Origin: an uncultured Pseudomonadota bacterium
GTDB lineage: Bacteria > Pseudomonadota > Gammaproteobacteria > Methylococcales > Methylomonadaceae
NCBI GenBank assembly: GCA_903928965.1
Contig: CAIYSZ010000007.1
Coordinates: forward strand, 47,374-111,373
Reading direction: 5' to 3'
Length of the DNA stretch: 64,000 nt
Part shown: positions 1-9,140 of the stretch, in pieces
Position numbering within the stretch: position 1 is the first letter of the stretch
Layout of the letters: each line of letters begins with the position of its first letter
Notes under the pieces: model-generated
Databases searched by the model: none
What the model saw: the letters and a program-made list of their open reading frames with translations, nothing else
Told to the model about the DNA's origin: nothing
Translations under genes and position numbers: made by a program

Positions 1-2482
1 GGAACAAGCCGTGGCGTTAAATCCTAGCCCGCCGGCGCGTTTGGCCTTGTCCTACGCCCAGCAGGCCCTGTTTAATTTGGAGGCGGCGAAGGAAACGGCG
101 GCGGCGGCGGTCGAGCACTATCCGGATGAGCCATTGTTGTTGGCGCGTTTGGCCGAATTGCACTTGATGTTTGGTGAGCGTGAATCCGCGTATGCCGCGG
201 CTCGGCGGGCGGAAAGCTTGGCGCCCGATTTGGGGCGGACGCAAAGTGTGTTGGGCTTTGCCGCCTTGGCGGAAAATGATGCGGAACTCGCGCGGCAGGC
301 ATTTTTGCGCGCCATTACCTTGGATTCGGATGATCCGTTGGCGCATTTCGGTTTGGGCTTGGCTTTAATCAAGCGCGGCGATTTGGCTCTTGGCCGGGGG
401 AAATTAGAAATTGCCGTGGCCTTGGATGCGAATAGCGCTACGTTGCGTAGTTATCTAGGCAAGGCGTATTACGAGGAAAAACGCATGCCGCTGGATAGTC
501 AGCAGTATGCGATTGCCAAGGATAACGATCCAAACGATCCAACGCCTCATTTTTACGATGCCATCGCCAAGCAAACCACGAATCGGCCGGTGGAGGCGCT
601 GGAGTCATTGAATCGGGCGATAGAGCTGAATAATAACCGGGCGGTGTTCCGGTCCCGGCAATTGCTGGACTCGGATCTGGCGGCGCGTAGCGCCAGCTTG
701 GGCCGGATTTACGGAGATTTAGGGTTTCAAGAGTTGGCGTTGCGGCAAGGTTGGAAATCGGTGAATTTGGATCCGAGCAATTATTCGGCGCACCGGTTTT
801 TGGCGGATTCGTATTCCATTTTGCCGCGGAATGAGATTTCCAGGGTGAGTGAGTTATTGCAGTCGCAATTATTGCAGCCGTTGAATACGACGCCGATTCA
901 GCCGCGCTTGGCGGAGAGTAATTTGTTTTTGATCGGCTCCGGCGGACCTTCGGCGGTGTCGTTTAATGAGTTTAATCCGGTTTTCAACCGCGACGGGCTT
1001 AATGTTCAAACCAATGGTTACGCCGGCGGCAATAATACCTTCGCCGGCGAGCAGATTGTGTCCGGGATCGCCGATCACGCTTCCTTTAGCATGGGTTACA
1101 GTCAATTCAAAACCGACGGCTGGCGGCCGAATAGCAACCAGGACGACGCTATCGGCAATGCGTTTTTACAGTATGAGTTGTCGCCGCAAACCAGCGTGCA
1201 AACCGAGTACCGTTACCGGCATAGTCAAACCGGGAATTTGCAGCTCAATTTCTACAATGACGGCAGTAAATGGGCTGTGGACGATGAGCGGAATTCGGCG
1301 CGCCTGGGTTTGCGGCATGCGTTTAACACGCATTCGATTTTGTTGGCTTCGTACATGTTTTTACAGCGCGATTATAGCCAAACCATTAATCCGCCGGCGG
1401 GCGGCTTTCTTAGTTCCACCGGCAATAGCTATCCGGGTCAAACCGCCAATTCAGGGGAGTTGCAGCATTTATTTTCGTCCGAGGCGCTGAATATCACCAG
1501 CGGTTTGGGTTATTTCGATATCAATAGCTCGAATTTGCAGACGGTTAATTACAGTCCTCAATTCGGGTTTCCGCCGCTGAATCAAGTTTTTCCGGAGAAT
1601 ACGCAGCATTTTAATATTTATTCTTATTCCTATATTAATTTGCTGAAAAACGTGACTTTTAATTTGGGCGGTAGCGGCGATTTGTACCACACCGACAGCG
1701 TCACCACCAGTTCGCGCAACCAATTTAACCCTAAATTCGGCTTGACCTGGAACGTGTTCCAAAACACGACCTTGCGGGCGGCGGCGTTTCGGGTTTTGAA
1801 ACGTTCGCTGCTGACCGATCAAACCTTGGAGCCGACGCAAATTTCCGGTTTTAATCAGTTTTATGATGATTTTAATGCCTCGGATGCTTGGCGTTACGGC
1901 ATCGCCTTGGACCAAAAGGTTTCCAATGCCTTGTTCGGCGGCGTGGAGTTTAGCAAACGCACGGTCAACACCCCTTATCAGAGCGTCAATACGTCCGGCG
2001 GCACGCAAATCGTGCATGGCAATTCGGAGCAGTATTTGGGGCGGGCCTATTTGTTTTGGACGCCGCAAACCTGGCTGGCTTTTAACGCCGAATACCAAAA
2101 GGAGGCGTTTAAGAATGATCCGGGCTTGGCCGATTTTTATTTGTACCAAAATTTGAATACCGACAAATATTCTTTTGGCGTCAAATTGTTTGAAGATAGG
2201 GGCTTGAGCGGTTCATTCCAAGCCAGCCGTTATGTACAGGCGGGTAATTTTATTCAGAACGGCGAGGCCTGTTGCGCTTACGGTTTTTCTAATTTTTGGA
2301 TATTGGATGGGGCCATGAGTTTTCGCTTGCCAAAACGGTATGGATTTGTCAAGGTAGGCGTGAATAATCTGTTGGATCAAAAGTTTAATTATTTTGATAC
2401 CAACCGGGGCGCAAACAATTATAATTTAACCATCATTCCTGATCGTGTCGTTTACGGCAGCTTGACGTTTGCGTTTCCTTAA
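1..2482 (+). CDS. TPR-repeat outer-membrane beta-barrel protein, 5' end outside window
   Basis: The frame is already open at the first base, so the N-terminus lies upstream and the GTG at 11 is probably internal. About the first 270 visible residues are tetratricopeptide repeats (pattern A..A...DP....A...LG). After residue 310 the protein changes to alternating aromatic and polar strands typical of an outer-membrane beta-barrel. It ends in a TonB-receptor-like segment (NNLLDQKFNYFDT) and a terminal aromatic (FAFP), as expected for Bam-dependent insertion. TPR plus barrel resembles exopolysaccharide exporters such as PgaA, but I see no PgaA signature or polysaccharide genes nearby. The likely role is an outer-membrane receptor or export channel whose periplasmic TPR domain binds a partner. 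The substrate is unknown. A secreted-protein gene follows 43 bp downstream. Confidence 0.7.
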   Translation, partial: EQAVALNPSPPARLALSYAQQALFNLEAAKETAAAAVEHYPDEPLLLARLAELHLMFGERESAYAAARRAESLAPDLGRTQSVLGFAALAENDAELARQAFLRAITLDSDDPLAHFGLGLALIKRGDLALGRGKLEIAVALDANSATLRSYLGKAYYEEKRMPLDSQQYAIAKDNDPNDPTPHFYDAIAKQTTNRPVEALESLNRAIELNNNRAVFRSRQLLDSDLAARSASLGRIYGDLGFQELALRQGWKSVNLDPSNYSAHRFLADSYSILPRNEISRVSELLQSQLLQPLNTTPIQPRLAESNLFLIGSGGPSAVSFNEFNPVFNRDGLNVQTNGYAGGNNTFAGEQIVSGIADHASFSMGYSQFKTDGWRPNSNQDDAIGNAFLQYELSPQTSVQTEYRYRHSQTGNLQLNFYNDGSKWAVDDERNSARLGLRHAFNTHSILLASYMFLQRDYSQTINPPAGGFLSSTGNSYPGQTANSGELQHLFSSEALNITSGLGYFDINSSNLQTVNYSPQFGFPPLNQVFPENTQHFNIYSYSYINLLKNVTFNLGGSGDLYHTDSVTTSSRNQFNPKFGLTWNVFQNTTLRAAAFRVLKRSLLTDQTLEPTQISGFNQFYDDFNASDAWRYGIALDQKVSNALFGGVEFSKRTVNTPYQSVNTSGGTQIVHGNSEQYLGRAYLFWTPQTWLAFNAEYQKEAFKNDPGLADFYLYQNLNTDKYSFGVKLFEDRGLSGSFQASRYVQAGNFIQNGEACCAYGFSNFWILDGAMSFRLPKRYGFVKVGVNNLLDQKFNYFDTNRGANNYNLTIIPDRVVYGSLTFAFP

Positions 2483-2525
2483 GAAACGCGTAGACGAATT
2501 TTTTATGTTATTTCTAGGAGTTGTC

Positions 2526-3608
2526 ATGATTAATTTTGCGTTCCATTCCAGGTTCGCGACTGCGTTGCTGGCGGCTTGTCTAACCCTGCCGTCGTTTAAC
2601 GCCGTAGCGGAGCTGTTTACCTCGGTCGGCTCCACGCCGCCGCGGCAATGTGCATTGGGTAATGGCATAGCCGTGGTGTCCGGGCCGGACGTCAGCGGGA
2701 ATCCTAGCGCGAGCTTTCCTTATCCGCTAACTTGCCCGGGGGTCAATTGTCCGGTTTGGGCCGTGGATAGCGTCACGCAAGCGCCGCTCAGCGGTCAGTT
2801 TTTGCAATGGGATTATTTATTTACTTTTCCCGGAACCTTTACCAATCAAAATATTTCCCCGCTAAACAGTAGCGAATATAATCAACTGAGTAATAAGGTG
2901 AATGCGGTTGACGGCCATCTTGTGATTCCGCCGGTTGACGCGGTGTTGTATCTGACAGCCTCTTCCGATACTTCGATTCTCGTCGCCCAACCGAGTCCGA
3001 TCACCTTGCCGAGCACTTGCGGCGTCAGCAGCGATCCGGGCACCGGCCAGTTTGATTGCGAATCGCATATTTTGAGTTTTCCGGTGCTGAAAAATAACGG
3101 TTATCAGCAGAAGGTTTCTTTTATCACGCCGGTGGGTTACGCGCCGCGATTGGCGTCGGCGGGCGCGAAGCTTGGCGGCGGCGTGGTCAATTATTGTTTA
3201 ATAGCCGGGCCGTCGGTGGTGACCAATGTTAATCAGGCCGCGGTGCAAAGCGAGGTGGTTAGTTTGCCGGGTTGCAACGTGGTTTTAACCCGGGACGCCT
3301 CCGGCAATGTGGCGGACGCGCAGCTGACTTCGGACAGCAATCCTGCGAACTGCACTATTTTCAGCACCCCGGCCAGTTATATTTGCGATTCTCCCAGCGG
3401 CGGAAATTGCAAGCAGATTGTCAGTCCGCTGCCGTCGAACGGCCTGACCACCGAAGGTTCTTGCGAGTATTCCTTCCCTAGCGGTTCCGGCGGCGGCACC
3501 ACGGTGAAATGCACCACTTGTTGCGTGCGCGCCACGACTAAAACATGCGTGTTGAAAAGCTCGTTGACTTCGCCGCAAACTCAATGCACTCCGGGGTCTT
3601 ATCCGTAA
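2526..3608 (+). CDS. Secreted cysteine-rich protein of unknown function
   Basis: A 360-residue protein starting at ATG 2526, chosen because TAGGAG lies a few bases upstream and the next residues form a signal peptide (basic FHSR, hydrophobic ATALLAACLTL, cleavage near NAVAE). An earlier in-frame start at 2469 would overlap the preceding gene and put extra residues before the signal. The mature part is rich in Ser, Pro, Gly and Cys. The last 100 residues hold many cysteines, including a CTTCC motif, which suggests disulfide bonds outside the cytoplasm. It lies just downstream of the TPR/barrel protein on the same strand and may be its exported partner (inference from position only). I do not recognise a family. 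Confidence 0.7.
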   Translation: MINFAFHSRFATALLAACLTLPSFNAVAELFTSVGSTPPRQCALGNGIAVVSGPDVSGNPSASFPYPLTCPGVNCPVWAVDSVTQAPLSGQFLQWDYLFTFPGTFTNQNISPLNSSEYNQLSNKVNAVDGHLVIPPVDAVLYLTASSDTSILVAQPSPITLPSTCGVSSDPGTGQFDCESHILSFPVLKNNGYQQKVSFITPVGYAPRLASAGAKLGGGVVNYCLIAGPSVVTNVNQAAVQSEVVSLPGCNVVLTRDASGNVADAQLTSDSNPANCTIFSTPASYICDSPSGGNCKQIVSPLPSNGLTTEGSCEYSFPSGSGGGTTVKCTTCCVRATTKTCVLKSSLTSPQTQCTPGSYP

Positions 3609-3660
3609 AAAGACGGTCGGCGAGGTTTGCCGCCGTTCGGTTTGCGGACGGCGGGCCGCT

Positions 3661-4896
3661 TCAGGCGGGTTGGCCGCCTGTGTAGCGTAGGATGAGAAGG
3701 GTTAAATCATCTGATTGCTCGGCCCCTGCTGCGAAATTTTGTACGTCGTCGATTACGTGATTAAGCAGTTGGCTGATGGGCTGGTCGCTTTGGGAGTTCA
3801 GTAGGTTGATAAATCTTTCCTCCGAATATTCTTCTAGTTGCGGGTTATTCGCCTCGGTGATGCCGTCGGTATAGGCAATTAACATATCTCCGGGTTTGAG
3901 GTTAATGGCGGCTAGCTGGAAGTCCGCGCGTGGGTTGATGCCTAGCAACATACCCTTGGGTTGTTTCAGCAAGTCAAAGCCTTGGCCGAACGAGCCCAAT
4001 ATCGGAGGGTTGTGGCCGCCGTTGGCGTATTGCAATTCGCCGCTGTGTGTGTTGAATACGAACACCATGAGGGTTAAAAACATGCATTGCGGGTTTTTGT
4101 CGCATAGCACTTCGTTCATTTTACGTATCGCGTGCAATAAGTCGAGCTTAGTCAGCATTTCGTGGCGCAAAATAGTGATGGCGCGCATCATGAACAGGGC
4201 GGCGGGCACTCCCTTGCCGGCGACATCGCCGATGGCTAGGCAGATGTGCTCCTGATCCAGGGCGAATGCATCGTAGAGGTCGCCGCCGACTTCCTTGGCC
4301 GGTTTCATCACCGCGTCGACTTCCAGTCCTGAGAGGTGTGGAAACAAGGGGCTTTCGGGCAGGATGTTGGCCTGTAATTCCTGGGCGATGCGCAGTTCGT
4401 TTTCCAATAATTTAAGGCGCATGGCTTGCTCTAGCGTTTTTTGCAACGCTTGGTTGCGCGCGCGGGTGCGGGTGTTGATCAGGCGGAGTAAGTTTTTGGA
4501 CAGTCCGGGAATGGTCAGGAATTCAGTCCAGAATATGGTGTCGGGGATGGAAAGCAGTAGGCTATCGTTGGCGGCGGTGACATAGGAAGTGGGCGCTTGA
4601 TTGTCGATAAACGAGACTTCGCCGACAAATTCGCCGCTTGGGATGCTGAAGCCGTTCTCTAGGCTGCCGGCATGGATATGCGCGATCAGTTCTCCGCTTA
4701 GAAGTACGTGCAGATGATTGTTGACATGTTTTGGCGAAATCAGCAACTCGCCCTTGGGTAGGCGTTGGTAGCGGCATTTCAGCAACATGGCGCGTAACTG
4801 CTCAGTGGGTGCGTCCGCCAACAGCGGCGACGAGGCGATCAGGTCGTGGTGGTTGGCGATGAAGCTTTCGGGGTCAAGATAAACAGCGTGGTTCAT
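3661..4896 (-). CDS. RsbU-like serine phosphatase with cyclic-nucleotide-binding-type sensor domain
   Basis: 411 residues. Residues 25-135 look like a cyclic-nucleotide-binding-type jelly roll (LPKGELLIS, LLSGELIAHI, GEFVGEVSFID), followed by a helical, probably coiled-coil linker (about 140-178). Residues 190-405 form a SpoIIE/PP2C phosphatase with GGDLYD (204-209), GDVAGKG (223-229), GGHNPP and AYTDGITEA, which carry the metal-binding acidic residues. In the family such proteins dephosphorylate an anti-anti-sigma (STAS) protein to switch partners. The start overlaps the stop of the upstream kinase gene by 4 bp, so the two are translationally coupled. Together with the STAS gene they form a complete partner-switch module. 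Its target sigma factor is not in the window. The sensor ligand is unknown. Confidence 0.88.
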   Translation of the reverse strand: MNHAVYLDPESFIANHHDLIASSPLLADAPTEQLRAMLLKCRYQRLPKGELLISPKHVNNHLHVLLSGELIAHIHAGSLENGFSIPSGEFVGEVSFIDNQAPTSYVTAANDSLLLSIPDTIFWTEFLTIPGLSKNLLRLINTRTRARNQALQKTLEQAMRLKLLENELRIAQELQANILPESPLFPHLSGLEVDAVMKPAKEVGGDLYDAFALDQEHICLAIGDVAGKGVPAALFMMRAITILRHEMLTKLDLLHAIRKMNEVLCDKNPQCMFLTLMVFVFNTHSGELQYANGGHNPPILGSFGQGFDLLKQPKGMLLGINPRADFQLAAINLKPGDMLIAYTDGITEANNPQLEEYSEERFINLLNSQSDQPISQLLNHVIDDVQNFAAGAEQSDDLTLLILRYTGGQPA

Positions 4897-5327
4897 TTTT
4901 TGATATATACTCGCATGATGTTGCTGTTATTGAGCCTAAGATATTCTTGGTTATCCGTAAAAGATTTGATTAACAGGATGCCGCGACCATCGGGCGTGGC
5001 GGATTCCAGGGTCAATTGCGGCGGTAAGGGCTCGCGGGTGAAGGGATTGAAGTGGAAACCGTCGTCTATGACTTCCAAAACAACGTGATCCGCGTCAGGG
5101 TAAAAGTTTATTGTGATGGTATGTTCCGCCTGGTCGCGATAAGCGTAACTGATGATGTTAATTAAGCATTCATTTAAAACTAGATCAATTTTGAAAACTA
5201 TGTCGTCATTGAGTTGAAATTCAATAGATAGTTGTTCCAGCCATTCAGCGACGCGGGCAAGTTCGGCGGATTGATTGCTAATGGCGAGGGTTTGTTTTTC
5301 AGCTTTCTCTAAATTTGAAAAAAACAT
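4893..5327 (-). CDS. RsbW-like anti-sigma factor / serine kinase
   Basis: 144 residues with a GHKL (HATPase_c_2) fold. The N-box is LNECLINIISYAY (51-63), the G1 box IDDG (87-90), and the G2-like segment GRGILLIKSF (114-123). The family binds ATP and phosphorylates the STAS antagonist while holding a sigma factor or another client. The gene order STAS, kinase, phosphatase on the minus strand, with a 4-bp overlap into the phosphatase, supports one operon. Length fits stand-alone RsbW/SpoIIAB proteins. The client is not identifiable here. Confidence 0.85.
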   Translation of the reverse strand: MFFSNLEKAEKQTLAISNQSAELARVAEWLEQLSIEFQLNDDIVFKIDLVLNECLINIISYAYRDQAEHTITINFYPDADHVVLEVIDDGFHFNPFTREPLPPQLTLESATPDGRGILLIKSFTDNQEYLRLNNSNIMRVYIKK

Positions 5328-5369
5328 GGAAAAGGGAAAAAGTTGATTCGATTTTTATGCGCAAATCCT

Positions 5370-5717
5370 CTAGGATCGAATTTGTAAGGCGGCGCAGGCT
5401 TCCGCGAAATCGAAATAGGTTGGAATTAGGCTGGTGACGCCGGAGGTGTCAAGCACATTAAAGACATTGGGTTGCGGATTTAGCAACACCATTAACCCCC
5501 CCCGGTTGTCCAAGGCCTTGGCGGAGGTAATCAGGGTGCGTATGCCCAGGGAGGCCAGAAAGCTGACTTGGCCTAGGTCTACCAATACGTTGGTTTTTTT
5601 GCTGGCGGTTAACGCGGTGAATTTAATATCTATTTCTTGAGCGCCAAGCACATCTAAGCGTCCGATGAGTTTAATGTGCAGCAGACCGTTTTCTAGTGTT
5701 TCATGTTGTAGTTCCAT
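5370..5717 (-). CDS. STAS-domain anti-anti-sigma factor
   Basis: 115 residues from ATG 5717, which has AGGAA at good spacing. A longer reading from 5786 lacks a better site. The STAS core is seen in LIGRLDVLGAQEI, VLVDLGQVSFLASLGIRTL and GGLMVLLNPQPNVFNVL. Ser56 aligns with the serine phosphorylated in SpoIIAA/RsbV. The expected DSSG is ASLG here, so the residue before the phosphosite differs from the classic Asp. It is the first gene of the three-gene partner switch and the likely substrate of the kinase and phosphatase that follow. Confidence 0.85.
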   Translation of the reverse strand: MELQHETLENGLLHIKLIGRLDVLGAQEIDIKFTALTASKKTNVLVDLGQVSFLASLGIRTLITSAKALDNRGGLMVLLNPQPNVFNVLDTSGVTSLIPTYFDFAEACAALQIRS

Positions 5718-5897
5718 ATAAATTCCTGACATTGACTGCGAAGTAGCATTGGCGCTGGAAATTAAGCGCAAAAAATTGATAGACAAGTATACATAAAATT
5801 TACAACATGGGAATATTAGGAGCAGGTATGCGGGGGTAAAAAAACCGCGCTTCTTGGCGGGCCGGGACGTTCAATTCGCCGAAGCAAAGGCTTAGGT

Positions 5898-7265
5898 TCA
5901 ACGTAAGCTTAATAACACGCCGCTCAAACCGCAGCTTATGATGACCGGAATGACGCCGATGTTACAGAACATTAGTGCGTAAAGTGCGGCGCATCCTATG
6001 CCGAGGGCGAGGCCGTCGCAACCGTGCTCGAAACCTTGCGGCCAAAACACGTGCCAGGCGAAAAACAAGGCCAGATTGAGGATGACCCCGACTACCGCGG
6101 CGGTCACGCCTGTGAGCGGCGCGGTGACGTTGAGGTTGCCGAGGCTGGATTCAACCAAGGGTCCGCCGGCTAGAATGAACAGGAAGCCGGGCAGGAAGCT
6201 GAAATAAGTGACCACGCAAGCGGCGGCGACGGCGGCTTGCGTGGCGTGTTCCGGGCCGAGGGCGTTTTGCGTCCAGCCGGCGACGAAGCCGACGAAGGAT
6301 ACCACCATGATGAGCGGGCCGGGAGTGGTTTCACCTAAAGCCAGGCCGTCCAGCATTTGTTGCGGCGTCAGCCAATGGTAGGTTTCCACCGCGCCTTGGT
6401 AAACGTAGGGCAATACCGCGTATGCGCCGCCGAAGGTAAGCAGGGCTGCCTTGCTAAAGAAGGTTGCCATTTGCGTCAAGGGATGCGACCAGCCGAAACG
6501 CCAGGCGAGTCCTAGCATGGGAACGAGCCACAGCGCCAATCCGCTAAGGACTATCCCAATCAAACGCGACCAGCGGAATTGAGTGTGGGGCAAGCGGGCG
6601 ATGTCATCAATGAAGGCGTCGCCGTTCGCATAACCCGGCTCGGCATTGGTTTTGGCGGCGGCGGGCGGATGGGCAGGCCGCGGCGTGAATTTGCCGGGGT
6701 TGAGGCGGCCGCCTAAAAAACCGGCGGCCGCGGCCAGCCCGATAATCAATGGAAAAGGTAATTTTAGAAAAAAAATGCCCATAAAGGCGCAGCCGGCGAT
6801 GCTCCACAGCCAGGGGTTGATTAATACCCGCGAGCCGATGCGGCGCACGGCTTGTAATACCACGGCGGTGACCGCCGGTTTGATGCCGTAGAACAGGCCG
6901 GCTATCCAGCTTAGCTCTCCGAAACCGAGGTAGACCCAGGACAGTAGCAATAACAGTAGGAACGAGGGCAGGATGAATAACAGGCCGGCGCTAATACCGC
7001 CCCAAGCGCGGTGCAATAGCCAGCCCAGGTAAATGGATAGTTGTTGCGCCTCCGGACCCGGCAACAACATGCAATAGTTCAGCGCGTGCAGAAATCGGCG
7101 TTCGGATATCCAGCGTCTGCGTTCGACCAGTTCTTGATGCATGATGGCGATTTGTCCGGCCGGGCCGCCAAAACTGATGCAGCCCAGTTTTAGCCAGAAG
7201 CGGAAGGCTTGCCAAAATCCCACGCGCCGGGTTGGCGGGTTATTTCCATGCGCGCGCTCAGGCAT
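5898..7265 (-). CDS. chrA: Chromate transporter, ChrA-type (two CHR domains)
   Basis: 455 residues, the usual length for bidomain ChrA. The first CHR domain has FWLKLGCISFGGPAGQIA and LLPGPEAQQLSIYLGWLL. The second repeats the pattern with SKAALLTFGGAYAVLPYV and ALGETTPGPLIMVVSFVGF. Roughly ten hydrophobic segments place it in the inner membrane, where the family exports chromate. AAAGGAAA precedes the ATG. It is divergent from iscR with about 280 bp between. A short hydrophilic linker (about 200-225) separates the halves. Substrate identity is by family only. Confidence 0.9.
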   Translation of the reverse strand: MPERAHGNNPPTRRVGFWQAFRFWLKLGCISFGGPAGQIAIMHQELVERRRWISERRFLHALNYCMLLPGPEAQQLSIYLGWLLHRAWGGISAGLLFILPSFLLLLLLSWVYLGFGELSWIAGLFYGIKPAVTAVVLQAVRRIGSRVLINPWLWSIAGCAFMGIFFLKLPFPLIIGLAAAAGFLGGRLNPGKFTPRPAHPPAAAKTNAEPGYANGDAFIDDIARLPHTQFRWSRLIGIVLSGLALWLVPMLGLAWRFGWSHPLTQMATFFSKAALLTFGGAYAVLPYVYQGAVETYHWLTPQQMLDGLALGETTPGPLIMVVSFVGFVAGWTQNALGPEHATQAAVAAACVVTYFSFLPGFLFILAGGPLVESSLGNLNVTAPLTGVTAAVVGVILNLALFFAWHVFWPQGFEHGCDGLALGIGCAALYALMFCNIGVIPVIISCGLSGVLLSLR

Positions 7266-7436
7266 GCTATTTCCTTTGGTAACGTAAAAAGCTCTGTTTA
7301 GTTTAGCGGACGGGTGGCCGGTTTGCCGTTATTCGGTTTAGCCTAGCGCGCTTAAGGTCAGTGTTTTCGTTGAATTTTCATGTCATTACGCGCGTCGGGC
7401 CGCGCTGAGAAAAAAACCTTACTGTGTGATAGATCA

Positions 7437-7469
7437 ATACTTGACTAAAATACTTGGTTTATTTATAGT
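7437..7469 (+). promoter_or_regulatory. iscR promoter with IscR-binding-like site
   Basis: TTGACT (7441-7446), a 17-bp spacer and TATAGT (7464-7469) make a strong sigma70-type promoter for iscR. It overlaps a match to the type 1 IscR box: ATACTTGACTAAAATACTTG from 7437 fits the left half of the E. coli consensus fully and the right half partly. Auto-repression by [2Fe-2S]-IscR is therefore likely by analogy. Confidence 0.6.
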
Positions 7470-7483
7470 TAACCTTATGGGGA

Positions 7484-7527
7484 TTAGGTTTCTTAGGGTT
7501 TTTAGGTTTCTTACAGTTTTAGGTTTC
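7484..7527 (+). repeat. Three copies of TTAGGTTTC in the iscR leader
   Basis: TTAGGTTTC occurs at 7484-7492, 7502-7510 and 7519-7527, at 17-18 bp spacing (about 1.7 helical turns), between the predicted promoter and the ribosome site AGGAG (7532-7536). The copies could be operator half-sites or a simple slippage repeat. Confidence 0.6.
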
Positions 7528-7542
7528 AAATAGGAGCATTTT

Positions 7543-8019
7543 ATGCGGCTTACCACAAAAGGGCGTTACGCGGTGACGGCGATGTTGGATTTGGCGTTTC
7601 ACAGCCAAACCAAGCCGGTTACCTTAACCGATATTGCAACGCGCCAGACTATTTCCTTGTCTTATCTGGAGCAGTTGTTCGCCCGCATGCGCAAGGCGGG
7701 GATGGTGAAAGGGGTGCGCGGGCCGGGCGGCGGCTATACCCTGAGCCGCGATGCCTATCAGATCAACATCGCGGAAATTATCGAGGCGGTGGATGAGCCG
7801 GTGGATTCCACCAAGTGCGGCGGTAAATCGAATTGCCATAATGATCAGCCTTGCTTGACGCATGATTTGTGGATGGGGCTCAGCGAACAAATTCGCGCTT
7901 ACTTGAAGGAGATCAGCCTGGGGCAATTACTGGAGCGGGATTTGGTCAGCGAAGTAGCCATGCGTCAAGGCGAGCAGGTGATCGAGATGCCGGTCAGACA
8001 CGAGCGCATGTCGGCTTGA
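7543..8019 (+). CDS. iscR: IscR, Fe-S-sensing Rrf2-family transcription regulator
   Basis: 158 residues. The N-terminal winged helix-turn-helix (MRLTTKGRYAVTAMLDLA, then TLTDIATRQTISLSYLEQLF) is typical of Rrf2 proteins. Cys92, Cys98, Cys104 and His107 sit exactly at the [2Fe-2S] ligand positions of E. coli IscR. The family represses the isc operon when loaded with its cluster. AGGAG lies 6 bp before the ATG. The promoter upstream carries an IscR-like box, so autoregulation is expected. The stop TGA overlaps the TTG start of the cysteine desulfurase gene. Confidence 0.95.
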   Translation: MRLTTKGRYAVTAMLDLAFHSQTKPVTLTDIATRQTISLSYLEQLFARMRKAGMVKGVRGPGGGYTLSRDAYQINIAEIIEAVDEPVDSTKCGGKSNCHNDQPCLTHDLWMGLSEQIRAYLKEISLGQLLERDLVSEVAMRQGEQVIEMPVRHERMSA

Positions 8020-9113
8020 TTTATTTGGATCATAACGCCGCTACGCCCTTGGATGCCAGGGTGGCGGCGGCCATGGCCCCGTATTTGGGCGGCATGTACG
8101 GAAATCCGTCCAGCTTGCATCGCCTAGGCAGAATGGCGCGTAGCGCCATAGATAGCGCCAGGGGGCAGGTGGCGGAGTTGGTCGATTGCTTGCCGGAGCA
8201 AGTGGTTTTTACCAGCGGCGGCACCGAGGCCAACGCCTTGGCTTTGCATAATGCCGGTGAACGGGCGTTCATTTCCGCCATTGAGCATCCTTCGGTGACG
8301 GAAAACGCCATGGCGCGGGCCGGGGTTTTGCATACGCTGCCGGTGGACGCGCAGGGCGTTTTGGATTTTGATGTTTTGCCGCGGGCAGGCATTAATGCCG
8401 GCGATTTTGTTTCGGTGATGCTGGCGAATAACGAAACCGGGGCGATACAGGATATTGCGCGTCTGGCCGAAGTTACCTCCGCGCGCGGCGCGGTGTTGCA
8501 TACTGACGCGGTGCAGGCGGCGGGCAAGATACCGCTGTCGTTCCGCGCCTTGGGCGTGCAGTTGATGACGCTGTCTAGTCATAAGATTTACGGCCCCAAG
8601 GGCGCTGGTGCGTTAATTTCCGACTGGCCGTCGTTGCGGGCGTTGCAGCGCGGCGGCGATCAGGAGCGTTGTTTACGCGCCGGCACCGAAAATGTCGCGG
8701 CCATCGTCGGTTTTGGGTGCGCTGCCGAATTGGCGCGTAATGAACTGGCGGCGCGGGCAAAGCATTTAATGGCGTTGCGCTTGCGGTTGGAGGCGCAATT
8801 GCGCCTGCTCCCGGGTTTGCGGATTTTCGCCGAGGAGACGCCGCGCTTGCCGAACACGGTACAATTTGGCGTGGGCGGCTTTCGCGGCGATATGCTGTTG
8901 ATGCAATTCGACCGCGAGGGCGTCGCGGTTTCCAGCGGTTCCGCTTGTTCCGCGGAAAGCCGCGAGATCAGCCCGGTTTTGAGTGCAATGCGGACGCCGC
9001 CGGAATTGGCGCAAGCGGCCATACGCGTCAGCTTGGGCAAGGACAGCGCGCCCGAAGAGGTTGACCGGTTTGTTGCGGTGTTGCGGCGCTTGCTGGGCAT
9101 GGCTCCCGCCTGA
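8016..9113 (+). CDS. Cysteine desulfurase (NifS/IscS-like)
   Basis: 365 residues if translation starts at TTG 8016. This is chosen because homologous enzymes begin with (M)IYLDHNAATP, and this codon overlaps the iscR stop as TTGA. Longer in-frame readings lie inside iscR. The enzyme takes sulfur from cysteine for Fe-S assembly, using PLP. Visible features are SGGTEANALA, HTDAVQAAGK, the PLP lysine in SSHKIYGPKGAGAL (Lys190) and the catalytic loop SSGSACS (Cys311). It is shorter than IscS (about 404) and closer to NifS-like proteins. iscA follows 27 bp later, and iscU is absent. Confidence 0.92.
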   Translation: MIYLDHNAATPLDARVAAAMAPYLGGMYGNPSSLHRLGRMARSAIDSARGQVAELVDCLPEQVVFTSGGTEANALALHNAGERAFISAIEHPSVTENAMARAGVLHTLPVDAQGVLDFDVLPRAGINAGDFVSVMLANNETGAIQDIARLAEVTSARGAVLHTDAVQAAGKIPLSFRALGVQLMTLSSHKIYGPKGAGALISDWPSLRALQRGGDQERCLRAGTENVAAIVGFGCAAELARNELAARAKHLMALRLRLEAQLRLLPGLRIFAEETPRLPNTVQFGVGGFRGDMLLMQFDREGVAVSSGSACSAESREISPVLSAMRTPPELAQAAIRVSLGKDSAPEEVDRFVAVLRRLLGMAPA

Positions 9114-9140
9114 CGCCGCATTATTTTAGCGAGGAATGAT

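Noticed and set aside
11..2482. PgaA, poly-N-acetylglucosamine export porin
   Set aside because: Same TPR-then-barrel layout and similar length, but no other pga genes and a TonB-receptor-like end, so only the general description is kept.
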